In this document: in pieces, positions 8,326 to 16,956 of the stretch
Layout: each line of letters begins with the position of its first letter
Numbering within the stretch: the first letter of the stretch is position 1
Assembly: GCF_900099805.1 (NCBI RefSeq)
Contig: NZ_FNDR01000017.1
Coordinates: forward strand, 1-64,000
Length of the DNA: 64,000 nucleotides
DNA from: Variovorax sp. OV700
GTDB taxonomy: Bacteria > Pseudomonadota > Gammaproteobacteria > Burkholderiales > Burkholderiaceae_C
Direction of reading: 5' to 3'
Made by a program: the position numbers and the translations under genes
Notes under the pieces: generated by a model
Databases searched by the model: none
Told to the model about the DNA's origin: nothing
The model's input: the letters and a program-made list of their open reading frames with translations, nothing else

Positions 8326-9318
8326 ATGACCCAGAGTTTTCAACGACGCGACGTGCTGCGTCTGGCCGCGGCCGGTGCCGCCGTTCTGTGCGGTGGCGGC
8401 GCGCGTGCGCAGGGGGGTAACTGGCCGACTCGGCCGGTGAACATGATCGTGCCGTTTCCGGCCGGCGGCGGCACCGATGCCTTCGCGCGTCCGCTCTCGG
8501 CGCAGTTCGCCAGGGTCACCGGCCAGACGCTGGTCATCGACAACCGCGGCGGCGCCGGCGGTACGGTGGGTGCCAGCATCGCATCCAAGGCCCAGCCCGA
8601 CGGCTACACGCTCTTCATGGGCGCGGTGCACCACGCCATCGCACCATCGATTTACCCCAAGCTCGACTACGACCTCGAAAAAGACTTCGTGCCGTTGATG
8701 CTGTTGGCCAACGTGCCTCAAGTGGTGGTGGTCAACCCGCGCCGCGTCACGGCCAACACCTTGCAGGAATTCGTTGCCGCCGCCAAGCGTAATCCCGGCA
8801 AGCTCAACTACGGCTCGGCCGGTGCGGGCACTTCGCACCACTTGGCGGGCGAGCTGTTCAAGCTGCAGACCAACACCTTCATCACGCACATTCCGTACCG
8901 CGGCGCGGGCCCGGCGCTGTCCGACCTGATTGCCGGCAACGTCGACCTGATGTTCGATGGCCTCGGTTCTTCGGCCCAGCACATCAAGGGCGGGCGCATC
9001 AAGGCGCTGATGGTGGCGGGCAGCAAGCGAAACCCGGCGTTCCCCGACGTGCCGTGCGCCACCGAGGTGGGGCTGCCCGACTACACGGTCACCACGTGGT
9101 ATGGCCTGTGGGCCCCCAAGGGCACGCCGGCCGACCTGCAGGCGCGCATCGTCGACGACATGAAGAAGGCGCTGGCCAGCGATGAGCTCAAGGCTATCTG
9201 GACCCAGAACGGTTCCGAGATTCCGAACCTCACCATGGCTTCGTACGGCGGCTTCGTCAACTCCGAGATCAAGCGCTGGGCCAAGGTGGTGAAGGCCTCG
9301 GGCGCCAAGCTCGAGTGA
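8326..9318 (+). CDS. Bug-family periplasmic solute-binding protein of a tripartite tricarboxylate-type transporter
   Basis: This 330-residue exported binding protein carries a Tat-like signal ('RRDVLRLAAAGAA', cleaved near Ala-Arg-Ala, residue 28). The mature domain shows Bug hallmarks: 'WPTRPVNMIVPFPAGGGTD' at the start, 'NRGGAGGTVGASIASKA' near residue 70, and 'LNYGSAGAGTSHHLAGELFK' near 165. Bug proteins bind carboxylates; in this operon malonate is the obvious ligand. No TctA or TctB membrane subunit is encoded in the operon, so the protein must use a permease encoded elsewhere or act as a sensor. Confidence 0.92.
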   Translation: MTQSFQRRDVLRLAAAGAAVLCGGGARAQGGNWPTRPVNMIVPFPAGGGTDAFARPLSAQFARVTGQTLVIDNRGGAGGTVGASIASKAQPDGYTLFMGAVHHAIAPSIYPKLDYDLEKDFVPLMLLANVPQVVVVNPRRVTANTLQEFVAAAKRNPGKLNYGSAGAGTSHHLAGELFKLQTNTFITHIPYRGAGPALSDLIAGNVDLMFDGLGSSAQHIKGGRIKALMVAGSKRNPAFPDVPCATEVGLPDYTVTTWYGLWAPKGTPADLQARIVDDMKKALASDELKAIWTQNGSEIPNLTMASYGGFVNSEIKRWAKVVKASGAKLE

Positions 9319-10097
9319 TGGACGAGCGCCACGTTTCACTGCGCCGCGAGGGCGCCGTTGCGTTCGTCACCCTGTCGAACGCGGGGCGCCTCAATGCCAT
9401 GACGCGCGGCATGTGGCGTGAACTGCGTGCGGTGTTCGACGACATCCGCCAAGTGGCCGATGCCGAGCTGCGCTGTGTCGTGGTTCGCGGCGAGGGCGGT
9501 GCCTTCTGCGCCGGTGGCGACATTTCCGAATACCCGTTGTTTCGTTTCGACGAAGCCAGCTTGCGCGAATTTCACGAGAACGAGGTCTGGGGCGCGCTCC
9601 AGGCCATGCTCGATTGCCCGCTGCCCATGGTCGCGCAGATCGAAGGCGCGTGCATGGGCGCCGGCATCGAGATTGCGAGCTGCTGCGACATCCGCCTTGC
9701 GGGCACTTCCTCCAGGTTTGGCGCACCCATCGCAAAGCTCGGCTTTCCGATGGCGCCGCGAGAGGCCGCGCTGGTCCATGGCGCCATTGGCGACGTGCTG
9801 GCGCGCGACATGCTGCTGGCCGCCGGCGTGCACGGCGCACAGCGCCTGTACGATGCCGGCTTTCTGCTGCAGGTGCTGCCCGACGACGAGGTGGTGGCCG
9901 CCGCACAGGCCCATGCCACGCGCATCGCCGCCCTGGCGCCGCAGGCCGCGCGCCTGCACAAGCGCACCTTCGCCATGCTGAAAGCCGGCGCGCATTCGAC
10001 GGAGAACCTGCTCGCGACTGCCTACGATTACGCCGACTCCGCCGAACACCGCGAAGGCATCGATGCCTTTCTTGCCAAGCGCACACCGAATTTCTGA
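9318..10097 (+). CDS. Crotonase-family protein with only one of the two catalytic glutamates
   Basis: This 259-residue enoyl-CoA hydratase/isomerase-superfamily protein contains the oxyanion-hole segments 'GAFCAGGDI' (about 59-67) and 'CMGAGIEIASCCDI' (about 112-125). Glu118 matches the first hydratase glutamate. The second, normally in a 'PE' pair, is replaced by Ile138 ('FGAPIAKLG'). Loss of that residue is common in superfamily members that are not simple hydratases, such as decarboxylases or isomerases. Embedded between malonyl-CoA decarboxylase and synthetase, it may act on a malonyl- or substituted malonyl-CoA. Its start overlaps the previous stop (TGATG). Confidence 0.85.
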   Translation: MDERHVSLRREGAVAFVTLSNAGRLNAMTRGMWRELRAVFDDIRQVADAELRCVVVRGEGGAFCAGGDISEYPLFRFDEASLREFHENEVWGALQAMLDCPLPMVAQIEGACMGAGIEIASCCDIRLAGTSSRFGAPIAKLGFPMAPREAALVHGAIGDVLARDMLLAAGVHGAQRLYDAGFLLQVLPDDEVVAAAQAHATRIAALAPQAARLHKRTFAMLKAGAHSTENLLATAYDYADSAEHREGIDAFLAKRTPNF

Positions 10098-10108
10098 AGA
10101 CCCGCCCG

Positions 10109-11644
10109 ATGAAGACGAAAGCCAACCCCAACCTGTTCGCCGCTCTGCGCGCGTCCTTTCCCTCCGACCTCGACAGTATTGCGGTGGAAACCGACGAAGG
10201 CTTGTTCTATTCGTGGCGAGATCTCGACCGCGCCAGCGCCATGATGGCCAACCTGCTCGGCGCGTTGGGCCTGGAAGAGGGCGCCCGCGTAGCGGTGCAG
10301 GTCGAAAAGTCGGTCGAGGCGATGATTCTCTATCTCGCCACGCTGCGCGCGGGTTATGTGTTCCTGCCGCTCAACACCGCCTATCAAAGCGCCGAGATCG
10401 AGTACTTCATCGGCAACGCCGAACCCGCTGTGGTGGTGTGCACCAGCCGCAATGCCTCGTGGGTCGGACCCATCGCCAACGCGGCGGGCACGCGACACGT
10501 TTTCACGCTCGACGACAATCGCACCGGCACGCTGTTGGAGGTGGCGGCGCAGTGCAGCGACCAGCACGTGATTGCGAAGAAGGAGGCCGACGACCTCGCC
10601 GCCATCCTCTACACCAGCGGCACCACCGGGCGCAGCAAGGGTGCCATGCTCACGCATGACAATCTGCTGTCGAACGCCGAGGTGCTCAAGGACTACTGGG
10701 GCTGGACCCAAGGCGACGTGCTGATCCATGCACTGCCCATCTTCCACGTGCACGGCCTCTTCGTCGCGTTGCACGGGGCGCTGCTCAACGGCAGCAAGAT
10801 GATCTGGTTTTCGAAGTTCGATCCGAAGCGCGTGGTCGAGAAGCTGACCGAGGCCACCGTGTTCATGGGCGTTCCCACGCTCTACGTGCGCCTGCTGGCC
10901 GAACCGGGTCTCACGCGCGAAGCGGTGCGCAACATGCGCCTCTTCATTGCGGGCTCCGCGCCGTTGCTCATCGAAACTTTCGACGAGTGGCGTGAGCGCA
11001 CCGGCCACACCATTCTGGAGCGCTACGGCATGAGCGAGACGGTGATGCTCACCTCCAACCCCTACAGCCCCGCGCAGGGCGAGCGCCGCGGCGGTACGGT
11101 CGGCTTCGCGCTGCCCGGCGTGCAGCTGCGCGTGCGCGACGACAGCGGCCGCGACTGCACCACCGACGAGATCGGCAACATCCAGGTCAGCGGCCCCAAT
11201 GTGTTTGCAGGCTACTGGCGCATGCCCGAAAAGACGAAAGAAGAATTCACCGCCGACGGTTTCTTCAAGACCGGCGACGTCGGCAAGATCGACGGCCGCG
11301 GCTACATCACGATCGTCGGGCGCAGCAAGGACCTGATCATCAGCGGCGGCTACAACGTCTACCCGGCCGAGATCGAGGGTTACATCAATGAGCTCCCCGG
11401 CGTGGCCGAGAGCGCCGTGGTCGGCGTGCCGCACCCCGACTTCGGCGAAGTCGGGGTCGCCGTCGTCATTCCCAAGGCGGGCGGGGTGCTCGACGCCAAT
11501 GCCATTGTTGCGGAGCTCAAGTCGAAACTCGCGAACTTCAAGATTCCGAAGCGCTGCTTTGTCGTCGGCGAACTGCCGCGCAACACCATGGGCAAGGTGC
11601 AGAAGGCGCTGCTGCGGGAGCAGCACAAGGGGCTGTTCGCCTAG
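10109..11644 (+). CDS. matB: Malonyl-CoA synthetase (acyl-adenylate-forming)
   Basis: It activates malonate with ATP and CoA to malonyl-CoA. This 511-residue ANL-superfamily enzyme has a P-loop-like 'YTSGTTGRSKGAMLTH' (about residues 167-182), 'YGMSETVMLT' (A5 motif, near 308), 'GDVGKIDGRGYITIVGRSKD' (A7-A8, near 390-410) and the adenylation lysine in 'PRNTMGKVQK' near 495. 'HALPIFHVHGLF' is characteristic of MatB-type synthetases. As the last gene of matR-matA-bug-crotonase-matB, it supplies the substrate of MatA. Its 3' end overlaps the convergent serine hydrolase stop by 4 bp. Confidence 0.92.
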   Translation: MKTKANPNLFAALRASFPSDLDSIAVETDEGLFYSWRDLDRASAMMANLLGALGLEEGARVAVQVEKSVEAMILYLATLRAGYVFLPLNTAYQSAEIEYFIGNAEPAVVVCTSRNASWVGPIANAAGTRHVFTLDDNRTGTLLEVAAQCSDQHVIAKKEADDLAAILYTSGTTGRSKGAMLTHDNLLSNAEVLKDYWGWTQGDVLIHALPIFHVHGLFVALHGALLNGSKMIWFSKFDPKRVVEKLTEATVFMGVPTLYVRLLAEPGLTREAVRNMRLFIAGSAPLLIETFDEWRERTGHTILERYGMSETVMLTSNPYSPAQGERRGGTVGFALPGVQLRVRDDSGRDCTTDEIGNIQVSGPNVFAGYWRMPEKTKEEFTADGFFKTGDVGKIDGRGYITIVGRSKDLIISGGYNVYPAEIEGYINELPGVAESAVVGVPHPDFGEVGVAVVIPKAGGVLDANAIVAELKSKLANFKIPKRCFVVGELPRNTMGKVQKALLREQHKGLFA

Positions 11645-13095
11645 GGCTTTTCCTTGGCAGTGTCCGCGGGTTCCGGCACGCGCCGGAAGACGATGTCGGG
11701 CACCTGTGGTTCGAATGGCGCCGCGACGCGGTCGATGCGGCCTTCACGGTCGTAGAGAAAGGTCAGCGCCAGGTTGTCGGGGTAGAACTCTGTCGGCCTA
11801 TCCGGCGTGATGAACACGTCGTAGTGCCAGTGCGTCAATGCGCCGGAGAGGCCTCGCCAACGCCACGTGAGACCGGCGGGGCTGTTTGTGATCTCGATGC
11901 GCCCATAGGCCAGATGTTCGTAGCTGCCTGCGTACTCGTCGAGCGGATGGCTGGGCAGCGTTCCGGCGCGGCGTTTCTCTTCGCGCTTCGTCTTGTCCAT
12001 CTTCTGCCGTTCGAGAAAGCCGCGGCGCTTGGGCATGAAGCGCCCGAACCAGTCGACAGGCTCCCGCCCACTGATTCGATCGAATGCCGCGTAGGTCAGC
12101 AGCGAAGTCACGGCGCTTGGCGCGCGATTCGTCAGTACGACGACACCTGTGCGCCGTGCGGGCATGACTGTCATCAGCGTTCCCCAGCCGAGCCATGAGC
12201 CCGAATGAGACAGTGTGCGGTCGCCGCGGTAGCTTTCGCAGAAAAGGCCCAAGCCATAGTGAGAGTCGCCGATCTCGGCGTACTCCGACCGGCCCATGTG
12301 AACGCGCGGCGTTGCCATCTCGCGCAGCGCCTGTGCGGAGAGAAGCTGAGTGCCATTCGCCTTGCCTTCGGCGATCAGAAAGCGGACCCACTTCGCGAGT
12401 TCTGCCACGGAGGTGTTGATGCCACCTCCAGCTGTGGTGCGGATGGGCCAGAGCGGGGTGGGCGTGCATTCGTCGCCGACCATGGCGTGCGGGCGAGCCG
12501 CGTTGTCTGCAGCGGCGAGCGCCTCGATGGTGAAACTGAAATCCTCGATGCCCAGTGGCTTCAGCAGCCGCTCGGCGGTGAATTCTTCCCAGCTCAACCC
12601 GCTGACCCGCTCCGCGACGATGCCCGCGACCATGTAGCCGAGGTTCGAGTACTGGAAGGCATCGCGCAGTTCGCGGCTGGGCATCAGGTGGCGCAGCAGC
12701 GGCAGCATCTGCGCGCCGGAAAGATCACCGGGCTGGTGAATCCAATCGTGCCGCGGCAACCCGCTGCGATGGCAGAGCAGGTCGCGCAGCGTCAGGCGCT
12801 CCGTCGCGACCGGATCGTACATGCGGAATTCGGGAATCACGTCGCGCACGGGCCGGTCCCAGTCGAGCCTGCGGTCGTCGACCAGCAGCCCGAGTCCGGC
12901 CGCGGTGAACGACTTGGTGATCGAGCACAGCAAGAACTGCGTGTCGATGCTCACCGGCTGACCGGTGCCGATGTCGCGCACGCCGTAGCCCTTGAGCACG
13001 GCAATCTCGCCGTCCTGGATGACGGCCAGCGCGAGCCCAGGCACTTTCCATTCCTGCATCGAGGCTTCGACGAGGCTGTCGAGATCGCTCCACAT
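11641..13095 (-). CDS. Serine beta-lactamase-like hydrolase (class C/esterase type) with a C-terminal beta domain
   Basis: This 484-residue protein has the beta-lactamase/PBP-like fold over residues 1 to about 345. The nucleophile motif is Ser58-Ile-Thr-Lys61, the Tyr-Ser-Asn motif is near residue 150, and His-Ser-Gly near 297 replaces the KTG box. The last 120 residues form a DUF3471-like beta domain. No signal peptide is seen, so it is probably cytoplasmic; an esterase or peptidase function is more likely than antibiotic resistance. It is the third gene on the strand carrying the nitrilase and aldoxime dehydratase, 66 bp downstream of the latter, and could be a loosely linked member of that operon. 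Confidence 0.85.
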   Translation of the reverse strand: MWSDLDSLVEASMQEWKVPGLALAVIQDGEIAVLKGYGVRDIGTGQPVSIDTQFLLCSITKSFTAAGLGLLVDDRRLDWDRPVRDVIPEFRMYDPVATERLTLRDLLCHRSGLPRHDWIHQPGDLSGAQMLPLLRHLMPSRELRDAFQYSNLGYMVAGIVAERVSGLSWEEFTAERLLKPLGIEDFSFTIEALAAADNAARPHAMVGDECTPTPLWPIRTTAGGGINTSVAELAKWVRFLIAEGKANGTQLLSAQALREMATPRVHMGRSEYAEIGDSHYGLGLFCESYRGDRTLSHSGSWLGWGTLMTVMPARRTGVVVLTNRAPSAVTSLLTYAAFDRISGREPVDWFGRFMPKRRGFLERQKMDKTKREEKRRAGTLPSHPLDEYAGSYEHLAYGRIEITNSPAGLTWRWRGLSGALTHWHYDVFITPDRPTEFYPDNLALTFLYDREGRIDRVAAPFEPQVPDIVFRRVPEPADTAKEKP

Positions 13096-13142
13096 GGTCG
13101 GGGTCCTTGCCTTTGAATCGGGCCGCGCATCCTAAAGCAATC

Positions 13143-13161
13143 GCCCGATCGGGCTTTTTTT
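13143..13161 (+). terminator. Weak hairpin with T-tract between oxd and the serine hydrolase
   Basis: GCCC-GATC-GGGC is followed directly by seven T on the + strand. Both flanking genes are on the minus strand, where no U-tract follows the hairpin. It would stop antisense transcription rather than separate these two genes. The stem is short, so function is uncertain. Confidence 0.3.
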
Positions 13162-14223
13162 CTATGCCAGCGCCAGCCCGTTCATGAGCCCGCTGCGCGC
13201 ATGGCAGTTGACGTACTCGTAGCTCTGCTCGTCCGCCTTCAGCACCGACACTTCGTGGTACACGCGCAGCTGCAGCTGGAAGTTCAGCGCCTGCACGTAG
13301 CGCATGAAGCTGCCGAAGATCGCCACGTGCGTGGGATGCGATTCGGCCCAGCGTTCCATGTCGGCGAGCGAGCGCCAGAAGCTCAGGCCGAACGATTTTT
13401 CCAGCGGCGCACCCTTGGCGTCGAGGTGGTGCATGTAGCGGTTGCTGTAGCAACCGATGCCCAGGCCCTGGTCGCGCAGGAAGTCCATGCCCTCGCGCAG
13501 CACGGGTTCCATTTCGCCGAGATAGAGCGAGCGTTCCTGGCCCGTGGTGTCAGCCCACTCCTGGCCGGAGCGGATCATCGCGATGTTTTCGTGGCCTGCC
13601 ACGCGCACGCGCTGCCCCGGTGCGGGAGCGCCGGCGATGATGGCGCGGATGCCCGAAGGCGCCATGGCATCGGTCTGCGACAACGGGATGCGGTCGCGCA
13701 TCGAACCCCAGTAGCCGTGCTCCTGCAGTTCGCCGCTCACGCCGCCCATCACCACGCCCACGCCTTCGAGGCGGTCTGGCGTGTTGAACATGGTCTCGAA
13801 GTGCTCGGCGCGCGGCGAAACGATTTCCCGGAAGTAGCCGAGGCCCTCCGTCAGCCGCTCGTCGGAGCGCCACCAGGCATCGATCTCGGGTGTTGCACAC
13901 CATCGCGCGTGCGCGGCGGGGTCGCTCCAATAGGCGATGGCGATCATGTTGTCGTAGCCATCGGCATCGACGTGGTGCGTGAAGTCGTGGTGGCCGGGAC
14001 CGTCGGGCAGGGCGAAGCTGGCTGCGATCTTCATCAGCGCCGCGCACGCGCGGCCCTGCATTTCAGCCCCGCGCGACTGCACGCCAAAATAGCCCATCAC
14101 GACCTGCGTGACCGCGGCCGGCGCGCGCGCCGACCAGACGGGGTAGGGCGGCGCATAGTCGTCCTCCACCCGGCGGTGGCGCGTGCGGGGACACTTCAGG
14201 TGCTCGGCAATGGCAGATTCCAT
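13162..14223 (-). CDS. oxd: Heme-containing aldoxime dehydratase
   Basis: It dehydrates aldoximes (R-CH=N-OH) to nitriles, with the substrate nitrogen bound to ferrous heme. At 353 residues the length equals the family's usual size. The residues described for Rhodococcus and Pseudomonas Oxd enzymes fall at the same numbers: Arg178 ('MRDRIP'), Ser219 ('MIRSGQEW') and the proximal heme ligand His299 ('PTHVAIFG'). His323 in 'VYHEVSV' is the likely counterpart of the distal catalytic His. The gene lies 17 bp after the nitrilase, with GGAG before its ATG, so the nitrile made here would be hydrolysed by its neighbour. Confidence 0.93.
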   Translation of the reverse strand: MESAIAEHLKCPRTRHRRVEDDYAPPYPVWSARAPAAVTQVVMGYFGVQSRGAEMQGRACAALMKIAASFALPDGPGHHDFTHHVDADGYDNMIAIAYWSDPAAHARWCATPEIDAWWRSDERLTEGLGYFREIVSPRAEHFETMFNTPDRLEGVGVVMGGVSGELQEHGYWGSMRDRIPLSQTDAMAPSGIRAIIAGAPAPGQRVRVAGHENIAMIRSGQEWADTTGQERSLYLGEMEPVLREGMDFLRDQGLGIGCYSNRYMHHLDAKGAPLEKSFGLSFWRSLADMERWAESHPTHVAIFGSFMRYVQALNFQLQLRVYHEVSVLKADEQSYEYVNCHARSGLMNGLALA

Positions 14224-14240
14224 GGCGTGGCTCCGGTGCT

Positions 14241-15290
14241 TCAGGCGGCCAGGGGCAGCTGGCGCGATGCCGCTGCCGGCTCGGGCGAGGCGACGATGGC
14301 TTCGAAGGCACCGCCTTCGACCTCGGGCGCGCGCTGCAGCACCACGGGCTCGCGGCGGGTCTTGTTCAGCAGCAGCTGCGTGACGTCGGGCCGCGAATAG
14401 TGGCCGCTTGGGTCGGCCGCCGCCTTGGCGAGCGCAATCATCCCCAGATCGATGTCGGCGATCACCAGCCCTTCCTCGTCTTCAGCGAGCGGCGTGCCGA
14501 GCGGCGAGCCGTCGGGTGCGTAGATGCGCGCATAGCCGCCGCCGACGCGCAGCATCTGCTGCTTGCCCGGGTCGGTGCACATCAGGTCGCTCATTGCCTG
14601 CGACACGGTGGCACACGGCGCCACGACGAAGCATTGGCCCTCGGCGGCGTACACCTGGCTCGCGGCGTTGTTGAGTTCGGGGCCGAGCGCATAGGCCGCG
14701 CCGCGGTAGAGCGAAAAGCTGGGCCAGGCGCCGCAATGGATCTGCTCGTTCTGCGCATACATCGCATACTTGCTGAGCGGCTGAAGATGCTCCCAGCACG
14801 AGAGCGATCCGATGTTGCCGATGGGTGTCTCGACCACCGCCAGGTCGGAGCCGTCGCCTTCGCCGAACACGGTGCGCTCCACGTGCGTGGGCTTGAGCTT
14901 GCGGCGCGTCTGCACCGTGTTGCCCTCATCGTCGAACAGCGCCTGGGCAATGTAGAGGCTGCCGGCGGCCTTTTCGCTGTAGCCGAGCGAAACCCAGATC
15001 TTGTGCTTGCGCGCGGCTTCCCTGATGCGGTCGAACTCGGCGGAGCCCACGACCAGCGCGTTATCGTGGTAGCGCTGCACGAACTGCATGCCCCAGGCCG
15101 GCGAGTCGAGCCAGATCCACCAGGGATAGCCCGGCACCCAGGTTTCGGGAAAGGCGATGAGCTTCACGCCTTGGCTCGCGGCCTGGACCACGAGATCGAT
15201 GGTCTTGTCGATGGTGCCGTCGAGGTCGAGGAACACGGGCGCGGCCTGCACGGCGGCAACGCGGAGCTTGGGGTGAACGGTGGCGGGCAT
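14241..15290 (-). CDS. Nitrilase (carbon-nitrogen hydrolase)
   Basis: It hydrolyses nitriles to carboxylic acids and ammonia. This 349-residue protein has the nitrilase-superfamily triad: Glu49 ('FPETWVPG'), a Lys near 131 ('RRKLKPTHVER') and Cys165 ('SLSCWEHLQPL'). The 'CWEHLQPL' context is typical of true nitrilases rather than amidases. An arylaliphatic substrate is likely, since the companion dehydratase belongs to the phenylacetaldoxime-type family. The ATG at 15290 is chosen because GGAG lies about 8 nt upstream; in-frame codons further upstream lack a site. It is first in the operon and divergent from an AraC regulator. Confidence 0.93.
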   Translation of the reverse strand: MPATVHPKLRVAAVQAAPVFLDLDGTIDKTIDLVVQAASQGVKLIAFPETWVPGYPWWIWLDSPAWGMQFVQRYHDNALVVGSAEFDRIREAARKHKIWVSLGYSEKAAGSLYIAQALFDDEGNTVQTRRKLKPTHVERTVFGEGDGSDLAVVETPIGNIGSLSCWEHLQPLSKYAMYAQNEQIHCGAWPSFSLYRGAAYALGPELNNAASQVYAAEGQCFVVAPCATVSQAMSDLMCTDPGKQQMLRVGGGYARIYAPDGSPLGTPLAEDEEGLVIADIDLGMIALAKAAADPSGHYSRPDVTQLLLNKTRREPVVLQRAPEVEGGAFEAIVASPEPAAASRQLPLAA

Positions 15291-15462
15291 GGTGGATCTC
15301 CAGGAGCTTTGGGGTGATGAAACAACTTCGCACACGCCGCACCGGGTTTGCGCGGTGGCATGCGGGTTGCTTCAAGCGTAGATTCGCCGCCGCGAAACGC
15401 CTTGATCCGAACTTGCGGCGTTCTTGTTCCAGCGTTGCATGCCGACTCCCCAAGGACCCCCG

Positions 15463-16425
15463 ATGAACCAGTTGCTCAGCACCGACGCCGTCCCGCGCGA
15501 CCAGCGGCTCGCCTACTGGACCGACATGATCTGCAACGTCTATGTGCAGCTCGGTTGCGATCCGGTGCGCGAGGGCGGCGCGGGCCAATTCGAAGGCAGC
15601 ATCCGCCAGCACACGCTGCCGAGCCTCGACGTGTCGGTGGTCAAGTCAGGGCCGCAGAAGGTCATGCGCACGCCGGGTCACATCTCGCGCTCGGGCGACG
15701 ATTACTTCCTGGTCAGCATCCAGGCGCGCGGACACGGCGTGGTGCGGCAGGACGGTCGTGATGCCGTACTGGCGGCGGGCGACTTTGCGCTGTACGACAG
15801 CACACGGCCGTATGAGCTGCTGTTCGACGACACCTTCGAGCAGATCGTTCTCAAGCTGCCCGGCGAACGCCTGCGCAGCGAACTGCACGATACCGAGGCG
15901 CTGACGGCCACCACCGTGTCCGGCCGCGAGGGCGCAGGGCACCTGCTGCTGGGCATGATCCGCACGCTGCGCGAAGACATCGACACGCTGCAACCGGCCT
16001 CCGCGCTCGCGGTGGCCAACGGCGTGCAGAGCATTCTGGTTGCCGGCCTGCAGACGCTGCCGGCGGCGCGCTCACCGGGGCTGAGCAGCCTGACGGCGTA
16101 TCACCTCGCGCGCGTGAAGCGGCGCATCGACGAGCAACTTGCCGATCCATCGCTTTCAGTGGGAAGCCTCGCGGCGGAGCTGGGCGTGTCGGCAAGCCAC
16201 ATCCACCGCATCTTCAAGAGCGAGCCGCTCACGCCGTCTCAGTACATCTGGGAACGCCGGCTCGAAGCCTGCAGCCGAGACCTGCTCGAGCCCCGCATGG
16301 CCGGACGGCCGGTGGCCGACATCGCATACGGCCGGGGCTTCAACGACGCGGCGCACTTCAGCCGCGCCTTCCGAGAACGCTTCGGCTGCTCGCCGCGCGA
16401 GTGGCGGCAGCAGCGCGTTCAATAA
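15463..16425 (+). CDS. AraC-family regulator of the aldoxime/nitrile cluster
   Basis: This 320-residue regulator has an N-terminal cupin-like effector domain of the AraC_binding_2 type ('DYFLVSIQARGHGVVRQDGR' around 85-105) and a C-terminal double helix-turn-helix (about 215-318; 'LAAELGVSASHIHRIFK' and 'IAYGRGFNDAAHFSRAFR'). The same architecture occurs in NphR and in regulators next to Oxd/nitrile genes, which fits its divergent position (172 bp from nitrilase). The ATG at 15463 has AAGGA 6 nt upstream; the in-frame start at 15424 does not. Aldoxime or nitrile is the inferred inducer. Confidence 0.88.
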   Translation: MNQLLSTDAVPRDQRLAYWTDMICNVYVQLGCDPVREGGAGQFEGSIRQHTLPSLDVSVVKSGPQKVMRTPGHISRSGDDYFLVSIQARGHGVVRQDGRDAVLAAGDFALYDSTRPYELLFDDTFEQIVLKLPGERLRSELHDTEALTATTVSGREGAGHLLLGMIRTLREDIDTLQPASALAVANGVQSILVAGLQTLPAARSPGLSSLTAYHLARVKRRIDEQLADPSLSVGSLAAELGVSASHIHRIFKSEPLTPSQYIWERRLEACSRDLLEPRMAGRPVADIAYGRGFNDAAHFSRAFRERFGCSPREWRQQRVQ

Positions 16426-16454
16426 CTGCTAAAGAAAAGGCTTGGTGCCTTGCC

Positions 16455-16880
16455 TTACTGCACCAGCATCACGGTGGTGTCGGTCTCGGAGATCACCTTG
16501 GTGGCCACTGAGCCCATCAACGCACGGCCAAAGATGCCGTGGCCGTGGGTGCCGAGCACGATGAGTTCGGCGTGTGTCGCGGCGGCCGACTTGAGGATCT
16601 CTTCCGCCGCGTGTCCGTGGCGCTTGTCGACCGTGTAGTTGGTGACGCCGCTCTCCGCGAACCGCGCCTTCACGGGCTCGATGACCTTGGCGTTTTCTTC
16701 GGCGTAGTAGTCGGCGATCACCTCTTTGCTGAGGTGGCGCGCGACGTGGCCCGAGATGCCGGTGCAGACATGCACGATGGTCAGCTCGTGGCCATCCACG
16801 AACATGGCGCGGTTGGCGAGGAGGTAGCTGAGCGCCTTTTGCGTATAGGCGCTGCCGTCGACGGCGATGAGGATTTTCAT
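16455..16880 (-). CDS. Universal stress protein (UspA family), ATP-binding type
   Basis: This is a 141-residue single Usp domain. It starts 'MKILIAVDGS' and carries the ATP-binding pattern G-x2-G-x9-G-S ('GTHGHGIFGRALMGS') near residues 110-125, so it is the nucleotide-binding kind. Such proteins help cells survive starvation, redox and respiratory stress. The upstream extension to 16925 is rejected because the family starts exactly at this Met. It stands alone: it converges with the AraC gene and lies 76 bp from the exporter gene upstream. Confidence 0.93.
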   Translation of the reverse strand: MKILIAVDGSAYTQKALSYLLANRAMFVDGHELTIVHVCTGISGHVARHLSKEVIADYYAEENAKVIEPVKARFAESGVTNYTVDKRHGHAAEEILKSAAATHAELIVLGTHGHGIFGRALMGSVATKVISETDTTVMLVQ

Positions 16881-16956
16881 GCGACCGTTATACGGCTGGG
16901 GCCGCGGTGTCGCAACGGGTGTCACCCGCGAGCCAAGGGGCTTTGGGGCGGTGGGC

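Noticed and set aside
10028..11626. Long minus-strand frame opposite matB
   Set aside because: MatB carries all adenylation motifs; the opposite frame has only low-complexity His/Ala/Arg sequence.
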